From positions 124,001 to 188,000 of the forward strand of contig NZ_JAGPXL010000003.1 of assembly GCF_018070565.1 (NCBI RefSeq): DNA of 64,000 nt. The letters are read 5' to 3'. Shown piece by piece: positions 7,403 through 15,267 of the stretch; within the stretch, counting starts at the first letter, position 1; each line of letters opens with the position of its first letter. The translations under genes were made by a program, and so were the position numbers. This stretch comes from Streptomyces sp. B93. GTDB lineage: Bacteria > Actinomycetota > Actinomycetes > Streptomycetales > Streptomycetaceae. The notes below the pieces were generated by a model that ran no database searches, was not told the DNA's origin, and was given only the letters and a program-made list of their open reading frames with translations.

Positions 7403-9544
7403 GTGTCCGAGGTGCAGGAGCCGGGGCAGCAGGCACCGGCGGCCCGGCTCCCGGTCGGCATTCCGCTGCTGTCGCTGACGCTGGCCGCGATGATGGACGA
7501 CGTCCACGCGCACTCCGGCGCCGTCTATCTGCTCGCGCCGGACGAGCCGGTGCTCCAGATGGCGGTGATGGCGGGACTCCCCCGGTCGTTCGCGGCGCCC
7601 TGGGAGCGGGTGGGGCTGGCCGCGCCGATACCGGTCGCCGAGGCGGCCCGGGACCGCAAGCTGGTCTGGGTCGGCGGCGAGGAGGAGATGGCGCGCCGCT
7701 TCCCCCGGGTCGCCGTGGTGCTGCCGTACCCGTTCTCGCTGGCCGCGCTGCCGGTGGCGTCCGAGAGCACGCTGTACGGGGCGGTCTTCGTCACCTGGCC
7801 CGGCGGGCACGCCCCGGAGCTGTCGGACCGGGAGCGGGACCATCTGACGGCGTCCTGCCGCAGGCTCGCGACGCGTCTGGAGCGGGCCGCCCAGTCCGGG
7901 CTGCCGCTGCGCCCGGAGCCCGACCTGCTGGCCACGCCGCTCATCGGGAACATGTCCGGCACCCTCGGCTCGGTCGAGGCGACCCGGATGGTGGCGCGGC
8001 TGCCGTACGGGCTGTGCTCCCTCGACGTGCAGGGGCGGGTCACCTTCGCCAATCCGGCGGCGACCGAGCTGCTGGAGGTGTCGGCGGACCGGCTGCTCGG
8101 CACCCAGCTGTGGGCGTCGGTGCCCTGGCTGAACGACCCGGTGTACGAGGACCGCTACCGCGGGGCGCTCTTCAGCCAGCAGGTCACCTCGTTCGTGGCG
8201 CTGCGCCCGCCGGCCGACTGGCTGTCGTTCCGGATGTACCCGAGCACGACCGGGCTGAGTGTGCGGATCAGCAGGGCGCGGGCGGTGGCGGAGATGGCGC
8301 GGGCGGCGCCGGGGCCCGGTGACGCGCCGTCCCGGCTGGTGACCATCACCCAGGTGCTGAGCATGGCCGGGGCGCTGACCGAGGCGGTGGGCGTGCAGGA
8401 CGTGGTGCAGCTGGTCGCCGACGAGATCGCGCCCGCCGTGGGCTGCCAGGCGCTGGTGCTGCTGGGGACGCGGGGCGGGCGGCTGCGGGTGCTGGGGCAC
8501 CGCGGCTATCCGGACGCGCACATGGTGGAGCAGTTCGACGGGCTGCCGCTGGACTCGACGACCCCCGGCGCGCAGGCCCTGACCAGCGGGGTACCCGCGT
8601 TCTTCGAGTCGCGGGAGCAGCTGGAGCGGCTCTACCCGGCGCGGCCCGCCACCCCGGACGGGTTCGCCTCCTGGGCGTTCCTGCCGCTGATCGCCTCCGG
8701 ACGGCCGGTGGGCACCTGTGTGCTCGCCTACGCCGAGCCGCACGGCTTCCCCGCGGACGAGCGGGCGGTGCTGACGAGCCTCGGCGGGCTGGTCGCGCTC
8801 GCCCTGGAGCGGGCGCTGCTCTACGACGCCAAGCACCAGCTCGCGCACGGCCTCCAGGCGGCGCTGCTGCCGCACTCGCTGCCGCCGCTGCCCGGCATCG
8901 ACGCCGCGGCCCGCTATCTGCCGGGGACCCGGGGCATGGACATCGGCGGTGACTTCTACGACGTGGTGCCGACCGGGGGGCAGGCGGCGGCGGTGATCGG
9001 GGACGTCCAGGGGCACAACGTGACCGCGGCCGGGCTGATGGGTCAGCTCCGTACCGCGGTGCGCGCGTACACGGCCGTCGGGCAGTCCCCGCAGGAGGTC
9101 ATGGCCAGCACCAACCGGCTGTTGATCGACCTGGGCTCGGACCTGTTCGCCAGCTGTCTGTACCTGCGTCTCGACCCGGCGCGCGGGCGGGCGGTGATGG
9201 CGCGGGCCGGGCATCCGCCGCCGCTGCTGCGCCGCCCGGACGGCCGGGTACGGGTGCTGGACCTGGCCGGGGGCCCGCTGCTGGGCATCGACGGGGCCGC
9301 CGGTTACCCGACGACGGAGGTCGCGCTCACGCCCGGCTCGGTGCTGGTGCTGTACACGGACGGGCTGATCGAGTCGCCGGGCGTCGACATCGAGGACGCC
9401 CTGGCCGATCTGGGGCGGCGGCTGGCCGAGGCCGGGGACCTGCCCCTGGACGAGCTGGCCGACACCCTGGTGCGGCACGAGGCGGCGGAGGAGCGGGACG
9501 ACGACGTGGCGCTGCTGCTGTTGCGGGCGCGGGAGCGGGACTGA
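7403..9544 (+). CDS. SpoIIE-family PP2C phosphatase with GAF and PAS sensors
   Basis: The 713-residue protein has an N-terminal GAF-like sensor (about 1-165), a PAS domain (about 195-290; LPYGLCSLDVQGRVTFANPA), a second GAF (about 305-475) and a SpoIIE/PP2C phosphatase (about 490-710; IGGDFYDVVPTGG, GDVQGHN, YTDGLIES, DDDVALLLLRA). Unlike its divergent neighbour at 4743 it lacks a C-terminal GHKL kinase, so it should act only as a phosphatase on a phosphorylated STAS protein. The GTG at 7403 follows a GAGGAGG-like site at about 7388-7394; the ATG at 7313 has no such site. A strong hairpin follows the stop. The target antagonist is unknown; a STAS protein is encoded at 56440 but linkage is only a guess. 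Confidence 0.87.
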   Translation: MSEVQEPGQQAPAARLPVGIPLLSLTLAAMMDDVHAHSGAVYLLAPDEPVLQMAVMAGLPRSFAAPWERVGLAAPIPVAEAARDRKLVWVGGEEEMARRFPRVAVVLPYPFSLAALPVASESTLYGAVFVTWPGGHAPELSDRERDHLTASCRRLATRLERAAQSGLPLRPEPDLLATPLIGNMSGTLGSVEATRMVARLPYGLCSLDVQGRVTFANPAATELLEVSADRLLGTQLWASVPWLNDPVYEDRYRGALFSQQVTSFVALRPPADWLSFRMYPSTTGLSVRISRARAVAEMARAAPGPGDAPSRLVTITQVLSMAGALTEAVGVQDVVQLVADEIAPAVGCQALVLLGTRGGRLRVLGHRGYPDAHMVEQFDGLPLDSTTPGAQALTSGVPAFFESREQLERLYPARPATPDGFASWAFLPLIASGRPVGTCVLAYAEPHGFPADERAVLTSLGGLVALALERALLYDAKHQLAHGLQAALLPHSLPPLPGIDAAARYLPGTRGMDIGGDFYDVVPTGGQAAAVIGDVQGHNVTAAGLMGQLRTAVRAYTAVGQSPQEVMASTNRLLIDLGSDLFASCLYLRLDPARGRAVMARAGHPPPLLRRPDGRVRVLDLAGGPLLGIDGAAGYPTTEVALTPGSVLVLYTDGLIESPGVDIEDALADLGRRLAEAGDLPLDELADTLVRHEAAEERDDDVALLLLRARERD

Positions 9545-9561
9545 CGGGTCCCCGGACACAG

Positions 9562-9597
9562 CGCGGTCCGGTCCCTCCGCCGAAGGACCGGACCGCG
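9562..9597. terminator. bidirectional hairpin terminator
   Basis: A perfect 13-bp stem (9562-9574 paired with 9585-9597) with a 10-base loop lies between the convergent phosphatase and protease genes. There is no T-tract, as is usual in Streptomyces. Confidence 0.8.
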
Positions 9598-9648
9598 TCG
9601 TCCGCTGCCGCTGGTGGGGGGCGGTCAGTGGACATCCGTGGGGGCGGG

Positions 9649-10881
9649 TCAGTGCCTGTCCGTCTGGCCCTTGCGGGCACCGAGGCCGACCTCGTCGCCG
9701 AGGCCGGGTATCTCGCGGGCGCCGGTGTCCTGCTCCCCGGCCCCCGCGTCGCCCTCTTCCCCGGCGCCGCCCGCGCCGAGGGTCGCGCCGACCGCCTCCA
9801 GGGCGGTGGTGACCGGCTGGAAGAACGTCTCGCCGCCGATGGTGCAGTCGCCGCTGCCGCCCGAGGTCAGGCCGATCGCGCTGCCGTCCTGGGTGAACAG
9901 GGAGCCGCCGCTATCGCCGGGCTCGGCGCAGACGTTCGTCTGGATGAGGCCGGTGACGGTGCCCTCGGGGTAGTTGACGGTGGCGTCGAGGCCGGTGACC
10001 GTGCCGTCGAACAGTCCCGTGGTGCTGCCCATCCGGAAGACCTGCTGGCCGACCGCCGCCTCGGCGACGCCCGCGATGGGAACGAGCTGTCCCCCGCCGA
10101 CGTTGACGTCGCTGGGCGCCTGGACGGCCGGGTCGTCGTACTTGACCAGCGCGAAGTCGCCCGCGCCGGGGAAGACGGCCTGGTCGACGGTGCCGATCGG
10201 CGCCCCGTTCGCCTGGTCGGACCACTGGGCGGCGGCGACCCCGCAGTGGCCCGCGGTGAGGAAGGCCGGGGTGCCGTCGGCGGCGGTGACGTTGAAGCCG
10301 AGGGAGCAGCGGGCGCCGCCGCCGAAGATGGCGTCGCCGCCGGAGGCGAAGGTCTTGAAGGTGCCGCTGGACTTCTTGAGGGTGGCCATGCCGGGGCCGA
10401 GGGTCTCGACGGTGGACTCCAGCTGGTCCCAGTTGTCGCCGGTGACCGTGGAGTCGGCGGTGACGAGGATCTTGTTGGTGCGGGGGTCCACGGCCCAGGC
10501 GGTGCCGGGAATGGCGGCCTCGCTCCTCAACGTCCCCGCGGCGGTCTGGAGTTCGCCCATGCTGTTGTCGACCTGGCGTATCGCCGCGCCCGCCTTCTTG
10601 GCCTGGACGATCACCTGGTTGTCGTTGCCGACGACGTTGACGACGAGCTGCTGGTTGTCGGCGTCGTAGTAGGAGCCCGCGAAGGCGTCGCCGAGGAGTC
10701 CGGCGAGCTGGGCGGCGAGGTCCGAGGCGTCCGTGGACTTGAGGGTTCTGGGGGCCGTCGCGTCCGAGGCGCCGTCCTGGGAGGCGTTGGCGTGCGGCAG
10801 CAGGATGGCCGCCGCTCCGAGCGCCGCCACGCCGCCCGCCGCGATCGCGGCCTTGCGCTTCGGAATTCGCTTGTGACTCAA
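9649..10881 (-). CDS. secreted S1 (streptogrisin-like) serine protease with propeptide
   Basis: This 410-residue preproenzyme has a basic then hydrophobic signal peptide (about 1-33), an alpha-lytic-type prosegment (about 45-150; QQLVVNVVG) and a chymotrypsin-fold domain beginning near GGDAIFGGGARCSLGF. The triad is visible as His in FLTAGHCGV, Asp in GDFALVKYDD and Ser in AEPGDSGGSL; cysteines pair as in streptogrisins. It should be secreted and self-activate by cleaving the prosegment. A polar tail of about 40 residues rich in Gly and Glu follows the catalytic domain and is unusual. The start is a TTG with AGGAGG eight bases upstream at the signal peptide; longer upstream reading frame has no such site. 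The substrate is not predictable beyond a small P1 residue preference typical of relatives. Confidence 0.92.
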   Translation of the reverse strand: MSHKRIPKRKAAIAAGGVAALGAAAILLPHANASQDGASDATAPRTLKSTDASDLAAQLAGLLGDAFAGSYYDADNQQLVVNVVGNDNQVIVQAKKAGAAIRQVDNSMGELQTAAGTLRSEAAIPGTAWAVDPRTNKILVTADSTVTGDNWDQLESTVETLGPGMATLKKSSGTFKTFASGGDAIFGGGARCSLGFNVTAADGTPAFLTAGHCGVAAAQWSDQANGAPIGTVDQAVFPGAGDFALVKYDDPAVQAPSDVNVGGGQLVPIAGVAEAAVGQQVFRMGSTTGLFDGTVTGLDATVNYPEGTVTGLIQTNVCAEPGDSGGSLFTQDGSAIGLTSGGSGDCTIGGETFFQPVTTALEAVGATLGAGGAGEEGDAGAGEQDTGAREIPGLGDEVGLGARKGQTDRH

Positions 10882-11068
10882 CCTTCTCGACCTCCTGGGG
10901 GACGGGGTCTGCGGGCCGTGGACCGGCCGCCGTGTTCGGGGCGCCTGGATGGCCACTGGTACGGACAGGGCGCGCGGGACGTTCAATTCCGTTTTCGCGG
11001 GCCGGGGCTGACGGCCCGTACCGGTCACGCCGCTCGCGGGGCGCACCCCGCGCGGGAACAATCGCCGT
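10882..11068. other. divergent promoter region, protease and thioesterase
   Basis: Intergenic stretch between divergent genes. It contains a locally less GC-rich patch around 10980-11000 but I cannot define a promoter with confidence. Confidence 0.3.
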
Positions 11069-11482
11069 ATGACGATGACCACGGCCGAGGCCGACAAGAT
11101 CCTCTCCGCCAACTTCGCCCCGTGGGTCCTGGAACTGGGCCTGACGGTGGAATCGCTGGGCGACGACCGGGCGGTGCTGCGGCTGCCCTGGTCGAAGCGG
11201 CTGGCCCGCGAGGGCGGCGGGCTGTCCGGGCAGGCGTTGATGGCGGCGGCGGACACCGCGACGGTGATCGCCGTCTCGGCGGCGCGCGGCGGCTTCGTGC
11301 CGATGACGACGGTGCAGCAGTCCACGTCGTTCCAGCGGGCGGTGCTGGGCTCGGACGTGCTGGTGGAGGCGGTGCTGACCAAGGTGGGCCGCCGGATGGC
11401 GTTCGCCGACATCACGATGAGCGTGGCGACGACGGGTGAGCTGGCGGCCCGCGCGAACACGGTCTACGCCCTGCTGGGGTGA
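11069..11482 (+). CDS. PaaI-like hotdog-fold thioesterase
   Basis: This 137-residue protein matches the PaaI/DUF4442 class of hotdog thioesterases: FAPWVLELGLTVESLGDD, a GGGLSGQALMAAADTATVIA segment where the catalytic acidic residue of the central helix sits, then beta strands with MTTVQQSTSFQRAV and GRRMAFADI. Such enzymes hydrolyse acyl-CoA thioesters in the cytoplasm. It stands alone, divergent from the protease, and ends 463 bases before the export cassette, so a functional link with that cassette is not indicated. The substrate is unknown. Confidence 0.85.
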   Translation: MTMTTAEADKILSANFAPWVLELGLTVESLGDDRAVLRLPWSKRLAREGGGLSGQALMAAADTATVIAVSAARGGFVPMTTVQQSTSFQRAVLGSDVLVEAVLTKVGRRMAFADITMSVATTGELAARANTVYALLG

Positions 11483-11516
11483 CGGCGGGTCAGCACCGGG
11501 CGTGACCGGTCGGCGA

Positions 11517-11533
11517 CGGTCCGTTTCGGACCG
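11517..11533 (+). terminator. hairpin after thioesterase gene
   Basis: A 7-bp perfect stem with a TTT loop (11517-11523 with 11527-11533) lies 35 bases past the thioesterase stop. It is short and has no T-tract, so it is a modest terminator candidate. Confidence 0.45.
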
Positions 11534-11945
11534 GGGGGCGGAATCCCGGCTTCAGCGAATCTGCACACCGATTGCCCATCCGGGGCACCGAGTCCGTTGG
11601 ATCTGCACAACCGCGCGCCGCCGGACACGTCTTTGGGACGGGAGTGCCGGATTCGCCGCCGGGCCGGCAAGAGAACGTCTGCGACGATCCCGCGCGGGGT
11701 GTGAAGAAGTCGCCGGGGTGCCGTGCGCGTCTCTGCACGGTTGGTCGCCACTCGGGTGCAACTGCCCAGGTGGGACGGGGTGATTGATTGGAAGCCCACG
11801 GCGGCCGCGTGCTTTGATCCATCGCACCGCGGGGCCCGCCACGGCACCCGGCAGGGCGCCCGGCGCCCGCGGTCGGCGGCCGTCCATCTGTCCCCAGAGG
11901 GGCCGCTCCCCCTTGTGAGATATCCATAGGAAGGGAAGTTCCATC
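11534..11945 (+). promoter_or_regulatory. upstream region of the peptide export cassette with repeated CTGCAC motif
   Basis: About 410 bases hold no convincing gene. The nonamer ATCTGCACA occurs at about 11559-11567 and 11601-11609, 42 bases apart (four helical turns), each followed by a CCG, and TCTGCAC recurs at 11732-11738. This region should hold the promoter of the precursor peptide gene. A GGAAGGGA ribosome site at about 11929-11936 precedes the ATG at 11946. The regulatory meaning of the repeats is a guess. Confidence 0.4.
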
Positions 11946-12161
11946 ATGAACTCCACCCCCCAGGTCGAGACCGTCGAGATCTCGGACGCTGAGCTGGACA
12001 ACGTCTCCGGTGGTCTGCACGTGAACGCGCTGGGCACCGTCACCGGTCTGGTGGACGGCGTCGCCCCGGTCTCCGGCGTGGTGAACACCGCCGTCGGCAC
12101 GGTCGAGGGCGTCACCGGCCTGAACACCGCCCCGGTCGCCGGCCTGGTCGCCGGTCTCTGA
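11946..12161 (+). CDS. double-glycine precursor peptide of an NHLM-type export cassette
   Basis: This 71-residue peptide has an acidic 23-residue leader ending ISDAELDNVSGG, a typical double-glycine leader cut by C39 peptidases, and a 48-residue core beginning LHVNALG. The core has no Cys, Lys, Arg or aromatic residue other than one His, is dominated by Val, Gly, Thr, Ala and Leu, carries a net negative charge, and contains a loose repeat (LGTVTGLVDG and VGTVEGVTGL). It lies directly before the HlyD adaptor and two ABC exporters, one with a C39 domain, so secretion after leader removal is strongly implied. Annotations such as type A2 lantipeptide would be misleading because thioether rings need Cys and no LanM or LanB is nearby. 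A bacteriocin, signal or surface-active peptide are all possible. Confidence 0.85.
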   Translation: MNSTPQVETVEISDAELDNVSGGLHVNALGTVTGLVDGVAPVSGVVNTAVGTVEGVTGLNTAPVAGLVAGL

Positions 12162-12181
12162 CCGCACCCGAGTGCGCCCGC

Positions 12182-12214
12182 GAGTCCCGGAGCCGCCTTC
12201 CGGTTCCGGGACTC
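12182..12214 (+). terminator. hairpin between precursor peptide and transporter genes (attenuator)
   Basis: A perfect 10-bp stem (12182-12191 with 12205-12214) and 13-base loop lie between the peptide stop and the adaptor gene. Its placement suits a partial terminator or mRNA-stabilising hairpin that lets the peptide be made in excess over its exporter. Confidence 0.6.
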
Positions 12215-12237
12215 CGGTCTGCCCCGAGGTACCTCCC

Positions 12238-13044
12238 GTGCAGTTCCGTCAACAGGCCCTCGCCAAGCTCCAGTCGCCGGAGGAGCTTGATCTCCCGGTG
12301 CGCCTCGCCCGCCCGCAGGGCTGGCTCGTGCTGGCCGTGACCGTGGTCGCGCTGGCCGCCGCCTCCGTGTGGGCGGTGACCGGCACCGTCTCCGCCACGG
12401 TCAGCGCGCCCGCCGTCCTCACCCACGGGCAGGGCAGTTACGTCCTCCAGAGCCCGGTCGCCGGGCAGGTGACGGAGATCGTCGCCGAGGAGGGCGCGCG
12501 GCTCCCCGCCGGCTCCCCCGTCCTGAAGGTCCGTACGGCCGACGGTGAGACCGTGGTGCGCACCCTCGCCGCGGGCCGTCTCACCGCGCTCGCCGTGTCG
12601 ATCGGTCAGATCGTCACCACCGGCGCGAACGTGGCCGCCGTGGAGAAGGTCGCCGACGCGGACGACCCGCTCTACGCGACGGTGTACGTCCCCGCGCGCA
12701 GCGCCGCCTCCCTGCCCGCGGATGCCGCCGTGGACCTGACCCTCCAGACCGTGCCCGCCGAGCGGTACGGCGTGCTGCGCGGCCATGTGAAGTCGGTGGA
12801 CCGCACCCCGCAGTCCGCGCAGCGGATCGCCGCGTTCCTCGGCGACAGCCAGCTCGGCGAGCAGTTCACCGAGGACGGCCGCCCGGTCGCCGTCACGGTC
12901 CGCCTGGACACCGCCGCCGGCACCGACAGCGGCTACCGGTGGTCCACCGCCGACGGCCCCCCGCACGCCCTCACCTCCATGACGCTCGCCACCGGCTCGA
13001 TCCGGCTGGCCGACCAGCGTCCCGTCGATTGGCTGCTGCCGTGA
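12238..13044 (+). CDS. HlyD-like membrane-fusion adaptor of the NHLM/NHLP export system
   Basis: The 268-residue protein has one N-terminal membrane segment (about 27-50; GWLVLAVTVVALAAASVWAV) and a beta-barrel/lipoyl-like region (LQSPVAGQVTEIVAEEGARL), as in short HlyD-type adaptors called NHLM_micro_HlyD. In an organism without outer membrane it probably links the ABC exporter to the cell wall side. The GTG at 12238 has GAGG eight bases upstream; a longer frame from 12172 would overlap the hairpin. Its stop overlaps the next start as GTGA, so it is cotranslated with the C39 exporter. Confidence 0.85.
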   Translation: MQFRQQALAKLQSPEELDLPVRLARPQGWLVLAVTVVALAAASVWAVTGTVSATVSAPAVLTHGQGSYVLQSPVAGQVTEIVAEEGARLPAGSPVLKVRTADGETVVRTLAAGRLTALAVSIGQIVTTGANVAAVEKVADADDPLYATVYVPARSAASLPADAAVDLTLQTVPAERYGVLRGHVKSVDRTPQSAQRIAAFLGDSQLGEQFTEDGRPVAVTVRLDTAAGTDSGYRWSTADGPPHALTSMTLATGSIRLADQRPVDWLLP

Positions 13045-15266
13045 CCACCGCCCAGCAGACCCGCGGCCGACGCCGCGCCGCCCCGCCGAAACGCTCCGTG
13101 CCCCGGCCCCGGGCGCGGACCGTGCGCACCCCGACCGTGCTCCAGATGGAAGCGGTGGAGTGCGGCGCCGCCTCGCTCGCGATGGTCCTCGGCCACTACG
13201 GCCGCCATGTCCCGCTGGAGGAACTGCGGATCGCCTGCGGCGTCTCCCGCGACGGCTCACGCGCCAGCAACCTGCTCAAGGCGGCCCGTTCCTACGGCCT
13301 GACCGCCAAGGGCATGCAGATGGACCTGGCCGCGCTCGCCGAGGTCCGGGCACCCGCCATCCTGTTCTGGGAGTTCAACCACTACGTCGTCTACGACGGC
13401 ATGGGGCGCCGCCTCGGCCGCCGCGGCGTGTACGTCAACGACCCCGGCAAGGGCCGCCGTTTCGTGTCGCTCGAGGACTTCGACGGCAGCTTCACCGGCG
13501 TCGTCCTCACCATGGAACCCGGCGACGGCTTCACCGCCGGTGGCCGCCGCCCCGGCGTGTGGGGCGCCATGCCCGCCCGGCTGCGCGGCACCGCCGGGAC
13601 GCTGCCCGCGGCCGTGCTCGCCAGCCTGCTGCTGGTGCTGGTCGGCGCCGCCGTGCCCGCCCTCAGCCGGACCTACATCGACACCTTCCTGATCGGCGGT
13701 CAGACCGCCCTGCTGGACGTGCTGTTCGCGTCCATGGGCGCCTGTGTGCTGCTCACGGTGGTGCTGACCTGGCTCCAGCAGGCCAATCTGCACCACGGCC
13801 GGATCATCTCCTCGACCCTGTCCAGCGCCCGCTTCCTGCGCCATCTGCTGCGGCTGCCGGTCACCTTCTACGCCCAGCGCAGCCCCGCCGACCTGGTGCA
13901 GCGCCTCCAGTCCAACGACGCGGTGGCCGAGACGCTGGCCCGGGACCTCGCCGCGGCGGGCGTCGACGCGATCGTGGTGGTGCTGTACGCCGTCCTCCTC
14001 TACACCTACGACCCGCAGCTCACCTTCGTCGGCATCGGCGTGGCCCTGCTGAACATCGTCGCCATGCGGATCGTCGTACGGCTGCGCGCGACGCGTACGG
14101 CGAAGCTGCGCGCCGACAGCGCACGGCTGACCAACACCGCCTACACCGGCCTCCAGTTGATCGAGACGATGAAGGCGACCGGCGGTGAGGACGGCTACTT
14201 CCGCAAGTGGGCGGGGCAGCACGCCACCACCATGGAGGAGCAGCAGCGGCTCGGGGTGCCGACCGCGTGGCTGGGCGTGGTCGCGCCGACGCTGGCGACG
14301 GTGAACAGCGCGCTGATCCTGTGGATCGGCGGGATGCGGGCGATCGAGGGCCATGTCTCGGTCGGTCTGCTGGTCGCCTTCCAGGCGCTGGTGACCCGCT
14401 TCACCGCCCCGCTGACCCGGCTCAACGGCGTCGCGGGCCGCATCCAGGACTTCGCGGCGGACGTGGCCCGGCTGAAGGACGTGGAGAACTTCCGCGCCGA
14501 CCCGCTGTACGACCGTGACGACGGCGGTCCGGACGCCACCCGGCGGCTGCGCGGGCACGTCGAGCTGACGAACGTCACCTTCGGCTACAGCCCGCTGGAC
14601 AAGCCGCTGCTCAGCGGCTTCGACCTGACCGTGGGACCGGGCCAGCAGGTGGCGCTGGTCGGCGGCTCCGGCAGCGGCAAGTCCACGGTGTCCCGGCTGA
14701 TCTCGGGCCTGTACACGCCGTGGGAGGGCGTGATCCGCGTCGGCGGGCAGCGCATCGAGGACGTTCCGCGCGGGGCGCTCGCGGCCTCGGTCTCCTTCGT
14801 CGACCAGGAGGTGTTCCTCTTCGAGGGCACCGTCCGCGACAACGTGGCGCTGTGGGACCCGTCGATCCCCGACGAGGCGGTGGTGGAGGCGCTGCGCGAC
14901 GCGGCGCTGTACGACGTGGTGGCGCGGCGGCCGGGCGGCATCCACAGCCCGGTGGAGCAGGACGGCCGCAACTTCTCCGGCGGTCAGCGGCAGCGCCTGG
15001 AGATCGCCCGGGCGCTGGTGCGCCGCCCCGGCGTCCTGGTGCTCGACGAGGTGACCAGCGCCCTGGACGCGGAGACCGAGCTGGTGGTGATGGACAATCT
15101 GCGGCGGCGCGGCTGCGCCTGTGTGGTGATCGCGCACCGGCTGAGCACCGTGCGCGACAGCGACGAGATCGTGGTGCTCCAGCACGGCACGATCGTGGAG
15201 CGCGGGCGGCACGACGAGCTGGTGGCGCGCGGCGGGGCGTACGCGGCGCTGGTCAGGGAGCGGTGA
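13041..15266 (+). CDS. C39-peptidase ABC exporter (NHLM ABC1 type)
   Basis: This 741-residue protein should remove the leader of the peptide encoded at 11946 after its Gly-Gly and export the core. Order: a basic N-terminus, C39 cysteine peptidase (about 30-165; LQMEAVECGAASLAMVL with catalytic Cys41, His in EFNHYVVYDG near 113, Asp in VNDPGKG), six-helix membrane domain (about 190-480), and ATPase (Walker A GGSGSGKST near 541, signature [15 protein letters not shown], Walker B VLVLDEVTSALD). All catalytic residues are present. It begins with GTG overlapping the adaptor stop and ends one base before the second exporter. The layout is that of NHLM_micro_ABC1 proteins; substrate assignment rests on neighbourhood. 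Confidence 0.92.
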   Translation: MTTAQQTRGRRRAAPPKRSVPRPRARTVRTPTVLQMEAVECGAASLAMVLGHYGRHVPLEELRIACGVSRDGSRASNLLKAARSYGLTAKGMQMDLAALAEVRAPAILFWEFNHYVVYDGMGRRLGRRGVYVNDPGKGRRFVSLEDFDGSFTGVVLTMEPGDGFTAGGRRPGVWGAMPARLRGTAGTLPAAVLASLLLVLVGAAVPALSRTYIDTFLIGGQTALLDVLFASMGACVLLTVVLTWLQQANLHHGRIISSTLSSARFLRHLLRLPVTFYAQRSPADLVQRLQSNDAVAETLARDLAAAGVDAIVVVLYAVLLYTYDPQLTFVGIGVALLNIVAMRIVVRLRATRTAKLRADSARLTNTAYTGLQLIETMKATGGEDGYFRKWAGQHATTMEEQQRLGVPTAWLGVVAPTLATVNSALILWIGGMRAIEGHVSVGLLVAFQALVTRFTAPLTRLNGVAGRIQDFAADVARLKDVENFRADPLYDRDDGGPDATRRLRGHVELTNVTFGYSPLDKPLLSGFDLTVGPGQQVALVGGSGSGKSTVSRLISGLYTPWEGVIRVGGQRIEDVPRGALAASVSFVDQEVFLFEGTVRDNVALWDPSIPDEAVVEALRDAALYDVVARRPGGIHSPVEQDGRNFSGGQRQRLEIARALVRRPGVLVLDEVTSALDAETELVVMDNLRRRGCACVVIAHRLSTVRDSDEIVVLQHGTIVERGRHDELVARGGAYAALVRER

Positions 15267-15267
15267 G

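Noticed and set aside
11946..12161. Lanthipeptide precursor
   Set aside because: The leader fits, but the core has no Cys and there is no lanthionine synthetase in the neighbourhood.
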